64,000 bases of DNA from Bacillota bacterium. Its GTDB lineage: Bacteria > Bacillota > Clostridia > Christensenellales > UMGS416. The stretch covers positions 62,001 through 126,000 of the forward strand of contig JAEYRH010000009.1 in assembly GCA_023435705.1 (NCBI GenBank). The letters run 5' to 3'. The position numbers were made by a program, and so were the translations under genes. Position 1 is the stretch's first letter, and each line of letters begins with the position of its first letter. The notes under the pieces were generated by a model. That model had not been told where the DNA came from. It saw only the letters and a list, made by a program, of their open reading frames with translations, and ran no database searches. This document shows positions 60,938 to 64,000 of the stretch, in pieces.

Positions 60938-62053
60938 TTACTTCAAATTCTCCGGATTCAGCGGCTCCAGCTCGGGCAGCACAAACCGCCCGTCCTTGCG
61001 CACCAGCACGCCGTCAAACCACATCTCGCCGCCGCCCACTTCCGGCGTCTGCAGCAGCACCAGGTCCCAGTGGATGGCCGACACGTTGCCGTTGAAGCAT
61101 TCGTCATAGGCCTTGCCCGGCGTGAAGTGGATGGAGCCGGCGATCTTTTCGTCAAACAGTGTGTCCTTCATGGGCTTGGTGATGAAGGGGTTCACGCCGA
61201 TGGCGAATTCGCCCACATAGCGGGCGCCCTCGTCGGTATCCAGGATCTCGTTGATCATCTTGGTGTCGTTGCAGGTGGCCTCGATGATCTTGCCATCCTT
61301 GAACAGGAAGCTGATGTTCTCATAGGTGAAGCCGTTGTAGATGGCCGGGGTGTTGTAGGTGATGCGGCCGTTCACCGAGTCGCGCACCGGGGCGGCAAAC
61401 ACCTCGCCGTCTGGGATGTTGAGGTCCCCGGCGCACTTGATGGCCGGCAGGCCCTTGATGGAGAAGCTGATGTCGGTGTCTTTGGCCGTGAGGCGCACGC
61501 GGTCGGTGCGCTGCATGAGGTCCACCAGCGGATCCATCGCCTGCGACATCTTGCCGTAGTCCAGGCAGCACACGTCAAAATAGAAATCCTCAAAGGCCTC
61601 GGTGCTCATGTTGGCCTGCATCGCCATGCCCTCGTCGGGGTTTCTGAGCACCACCCAGCGGGTGTCTGGCACGCGGATCATGCCATGCACCTTTTCGTTG
61701 TAAAGGCTCATATATTGCTTGATCTTCTGAGCCGGAATGTCGGCAAACTCGGCGGAGTTGTTGCCGCCGCGCATGCCGATGTAGCACTGCATCTGGGCCA
61801 TCAGCGACGAGTCATAGGCGGCCATCACCTTGAGCTGCTCCTCGGTGGCCTCCATGATCAGCGAGCGCTGCACCCTGCGGTCGCGCAGCCACACAAAGGG
61901 CAGGCCGCCGGCAGCGTAGACCTCCTTCACAAGCTCGCTCACCGTGCTCTTCTGGATGTCGGTGGCCTCAATCAGCACCTTGTCACCGGGCTTCACCTTG
62001 CAGGAGTGGTTCACCAGGTTATGGGCCAGTTTCTTCATTCTGGAATCTGTCAT
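60938..62053 (-). CDS. Aminopeptidase, M29 family (AmpS/PepS-like)
   Basis: 371-residue cytoplasmic metallo-aminopeptidase. Family patterns: KPGDKVLIEATD at the start, the middle stretch FEDFYFDVCCLDY, EFAIGVNPFITKPM (a metal-site glutamate), DEKIAGSIHFTPGKAY with its His, and SAIHWDLV with another His. It trims N-terminal residues from peptides. Length is slightly below the 410 residues of classic members, mainly at the N-terminus. It is monocistronic. Confidence 0.93.
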   Translation of the reverse strand: MTDSRMKKLAHNLVNHSCKVKPGDKVLIEATDIQKSTVSELVKEVYAAGGLPFVWLRDRRVQRSLIMEATEEQLKVMAAYDSSLMAQMQCYIGMRGGNNSAEFADIPAQKIKQYMSLYNEKVHGMIRVPDTRWVVLRNPDEGMAMQANMSTEAFEDFYFDVCCLDYGKMSQAMDPLVDLMQRTDRVRLTAKDTDISFSIKGLPAIKCAGDLNIPDGEVFAAPVRDSVNGRITYNTPAIYNGFTYENISFLFKDGKIIEATCNDTKMINEILDTDEGARYVGEFAIGVNPFITKPMKDTLFDEKIAGSIHFTPGKAYDECFNGNVSAIHWDLVLLQTPEVGGGEMWFDGVLVRKDGRFVLPELEPLNPENLK

Positions 62054-62133
62054 CGTTGCACCTCATGTCTCGGATGGCAAGATTATACAACCATGCATAC
62101 CCCGGTGCAAGTCAGTGGCAGGGTGGCCGTCGG

Positions 62134-62162
62134 TTGCGGTGGCCGGGCATTGCCGGTATAAT
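62134..62162 (+). promoter_or_regulatory. Promoter of the VOC/MFS genes
   Basis: TTGCGG (62134-62139) and TATAAT (62157-62162) are 17 bases apart, about 47 bases before the VOC start codon. Confidence 0.7.
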
Positions 62163-62208
62163 AGCCGGGTAAAGAGCATTTTCGACCAGTTTGTTTTGGA
62201 GGCATGCC

Positions 62209-62673
62209 ATGAAGCCCGGCGCCATTCGTTTTGTCCACACCAACCTGATTGCCCATGACTGGCAGGCGCTTGCCCGGTTCTATTGCGACGTGTTTGGCTG
62301 CACAGTGGTGCCGCCGGAGCGGCACCTTTCCGGCGGCTGGATCGACCGCATGACCGGCATTGCCGATGTGCGGATTGACGGTGTGCACCTCGCCCTGCCC
62401 GGTTATGAGAATGGCCCCACGCTGGAAATTTTCAGCTACCGGCCTCAGTGGCAGGGGGAAGCGATGCAGGAAATCAACCGGCCGGGCTTTGGGCACATCG
62501 CCTTCCATGTGGATGATGTGCCCGGCGTGCTGGATAAGCTGCTTGCCCGCGGCGGTTCCATGCTGGGCGAGGTGGTCCAAAAGAATTACGAGGGCCTGGG
62601 CCGCCTCACCGCCGCTTATGCCAGAGACCCGGAGGGCAATATCCTGGAGATCCAGAACTGGAGCAGGCCATAA
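62209..62673 (+). CDS. VOC-superfamily (glyoxalase/dioxygenase-like) protein
   Basis: 154-residue protein of two beta-alpha-beta-beta-beta modules. The predicted metal ligands are His10 (IRFVHTNL), Glu in TLEIFSY, His in FGHIAFHVDDV and Glu in GNILEIQNW, as in metal-dependent VOC isomerases and dioxygenases. It could act on a methylglyoxal-type or keto-acid metabolite, but this is open. The ATG at 62209 follows GGAGG; the upstream in-frame Met is unsupported. The MFS gene follows after 29 bases. Confidence 0.85.
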   Translation: MKPGAIRFVHTNLIAHDWQALARFYCDVFGCTVVPPERHLSGGWIDRMTGIADVRIDGVHLALPGYENGPTLEIFSYRPQWQGEAMQEINRPGFGHIAFHVDDVPGVLDKLLARGGSMLGEVVQKNYEGLGRLTAAYARDPEGNILEIQNWSRP

Positions 62674-62702
62674 CTCCTGTCAGAATAACAAAGGAGCAAG
62701 CT

Positions 62703-63941
62703 GTGAAACTCACATTCAAACACACCATGCGGGCCTGTTACACAGGTTTCATCACGCAGGCCATCGTCAACAACCTGGCGCCGCTGCTGTTCATCATCTT
62801 CCGCGAGCAATTTGGCCTTACTTATGAAATGCTGGGCCGGCTGGTGCTTCTCAACTTCGGCACGCAGATCCTGGCAGACTTGATTTCCATCAAATATGTG
62901 GACCGTATCGGCCACCGCAGGGCTGCCGTGCTGGCCCATGTGCTTTGCGCCGCGGGCCTTGTGTGCCTGGGCGTGCTGCCGGTGCTTCTGAGCTCACCCT
63001 ATGTGGGGCTGATGATCGCGGCGGTGGTCTATGCCATGGGTGGCGGCATCATCGAGGTGCTGATGAGCCCCATTGTGGACTCTCTGCCCGGCGAGGCCAA
63101 GGCCTCGGCAATGAGCCTGCTGCACTCCTTCTACTGCTGGGGGCAGATGGCTGTGGTAGCCCTGACAACCTTGCTGCTGCTGGTTATCGGCAATGGGCTT
63201 TGGTACCTGTTGCCTGTTGCATGGGCCATTGTGCCGCTGTTGAACGCCGTGTTTTTCGGCAAGGTGCCGCTGCCGCCTCCTGTGCCCGAGCACCAGAAAA
63301 TTCCTCTCCGGAAGCTCATCGGCTCCAAGGCGTTTCTGCTGGCGTTGGTGCTAATGCTCTGCGCCGGCGCGTCGGAGCTCACGATGGCGCAATGGGCGTC
63401 GCTGTTTGCCCAGCAAGGCCTACAAGTGCCCAAGGTGGTGGGCGACCTGCTCGGCCCCTGTCTCTTTGCCGTGCTGATGGGCGTGGGGCGGGCATTCTAC
63501 GGTGTGCGCGGCCACAAGATGAACCTGCGGGGCGTGATGCTGGCCTGCGGCGCTCTAGCTGTGGTGTGCTATGCGGTCACGGTGTTCGCACCAAACCCGA
63601 TCCTCTCGCTGGCCGGCTGCGCGTTCTGCGGCCTTGCGGTGTGCCTGATGTGGCCGGGCACTCTGAGCCTGACCTCCGCCCGGTTCCCATTGGGCGGCAC
63701 AGCGATGTTTGGCGCGCTTGCCGTGTTTGGAGACACCGGCGCTTCCGTAGGGCCCTGGCTCACCGGCTGGGTGTCGGAGCTGGCGCAGGATGGCGGGGCT
63801 TTGTCGTTCATCGGCAAGTCCTTTGGCTGGGCCTCAGAGCAGGCAGGCCTGAAAACAGGGCTGCTCATCGGGATAGTGTTCCCGCTGCTGTTGGTGGTGG
63901 GCCTGCTGCTTCTGCGCAAGGGCGGCGAGGCGAAGGCTTGA
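62703..63941 (+). CDS. MFS transporter
   Basis: 412-residue major facilitator protein with twelve helices. The loop 2-3 motif SIKYVDRIGHRRAAVL, and helix 1 (CYTGFITQAIVNNLAPLLFIIFREQ), are the FucP/sugar-type pattern often found in Firmicutes. A GTG start with AAAGGAGC upstream is chosen. It probably shares the transcript of the VOC gene. The substrate is unknown; sugars are most likely by family resemblance. Confidence 0.85.
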   Translation: MKLTFKHTMRACYTGFITQAIVNNLAPLLFIIFREQFGLTYEMLGRLVLLNFGTQILADLISIKYVDRIGHRRAAVLAHVLCAAGLVCLGVLPVLLSSPYVGLMIAAVVYAMGGGIIEVLMSPIVDSLPGEAKASAMSLLHSFYCWGQMAVVALTTLLLLVIGNGLWYLLPVAWAIVPLLNAVFFGKVPLPPPVPEHQKIPLRKLIGSKAFLLALVLMLCAGASELTMAQWASLFAQQGLQVPKVVGDLLGPCLFAVLMGVGRAFYGVRGHKMNLRGVMLACGALAVVCYAVTVFAPNPILSLAGCAFCGLAVCLMWPGTLSLTSARFPLGGTAMFGALAVFGDTGASVGPWLTGWVSELAQDGGALSFIGKSFGWASEQAGLKTGLLIGIVFPLLLVVGLLLLRKGGEAKA

Positions 63942-64000
63942 GTTGCCGGTCTTTTGGTAATTTCACCGGCATAAGGTGATATACTGAACAAGGATCCCCA

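Noticed and set aside
1..64000. CRISPR arrays, rRNA genes, transposases, toxin-antitoxin or phage genes
   Set aside because: None were recognised; no regularly spaced repeats and no such protein families in any frame examined.

Overview
The window looks like a chromosome segment of an anaerobic, endospore-forming member of class Clostridia with a GC-rich genome. Supporting signs are a GerA-type germinant receptor operon, spmB, a nine-gene V/A-type ATPase operon, YesM/YesN-type two-component pairs, a glycyl radical enzyme with its activase, an MtaA/MtbA-like methyltransferase and many ABC sugar importers. A more exact taxonomic placement would be a guess; no rRNA or marker gene fixes it.

Layout. 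1-1335: ends of two LplB/YtcP-type ABC permeases. 1984-10446: V-ATPase operon (stalk, I, K, E, C, F, A, B, D) whose K subunit carries the full set of Na+-ligand residues known from Enterococcus hirae NtpK. 10585-12001: a SnoaL-like protein and a convergent esterase. 12221-20761 (minus strand): a sugar-sensing set (YesN-like regulator, YesM-like kinase, lipoprotein binding protein) followed by an RbsA/RbsC/RbsB-like importer. 21118-24352 (minus): aldo/keto reductase, Gfo/Idh/MocA oxidoreductase and zinc alcohol dehydrogenase. 24586-34686 (plus, divergent): kinase, regulator, CUT1-type ABC importer, an unassigned glycyl radical enzyme and its activase. Together, 21118-34686 reads as one regulated uptake and catabolic locus for an unknown polyol, sugar or sugar derivative, and is the best candidate here for an undescribed pathway.

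34759-36187: mntP under a consensus promoter and a yybP-ykoY manganese riboswitch, then spmB without spmA. 36194-38371 (minus): dinB, a small unknown gene and an HMCES/YedK gene behind a LexA-type box. 38507-44424: germinant receptor operon with the unusual order A-C-D-B-B plus a lipoprotein gene. 44493-47591: SDR, MFS transporter, esterase. 47740-51491: lower-GC stretch with a phytol/dolichol-kinase-like protein, a CDF-like protein lacking its metal motif, and a cytosolic parallel beta-helix protein, probably acquired. 51667-51819: tRNA-Glu and tRNA-Gln.

51970-56746: small membrane protein, a GGDEF/HD-GYP hybrid, a 39-residue zinc ribbon, a MerR-family regulator with a near-leaderless transcript, and an MtaA/MtbA-like methyltransferase. 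57009-64000: an orphan LplA-type binding protein, a lipoprotein, SDR plus ThuA-like genes, a palindromic repeat element, an M29 aminopeptidase, a VOC protein and an MFS transporter.

The recurring themes are regulated carbohydrate uptake, sodium bioenergetics and sporulation/germination. All functions come from reading protein motifs and gene context; no database search was run.
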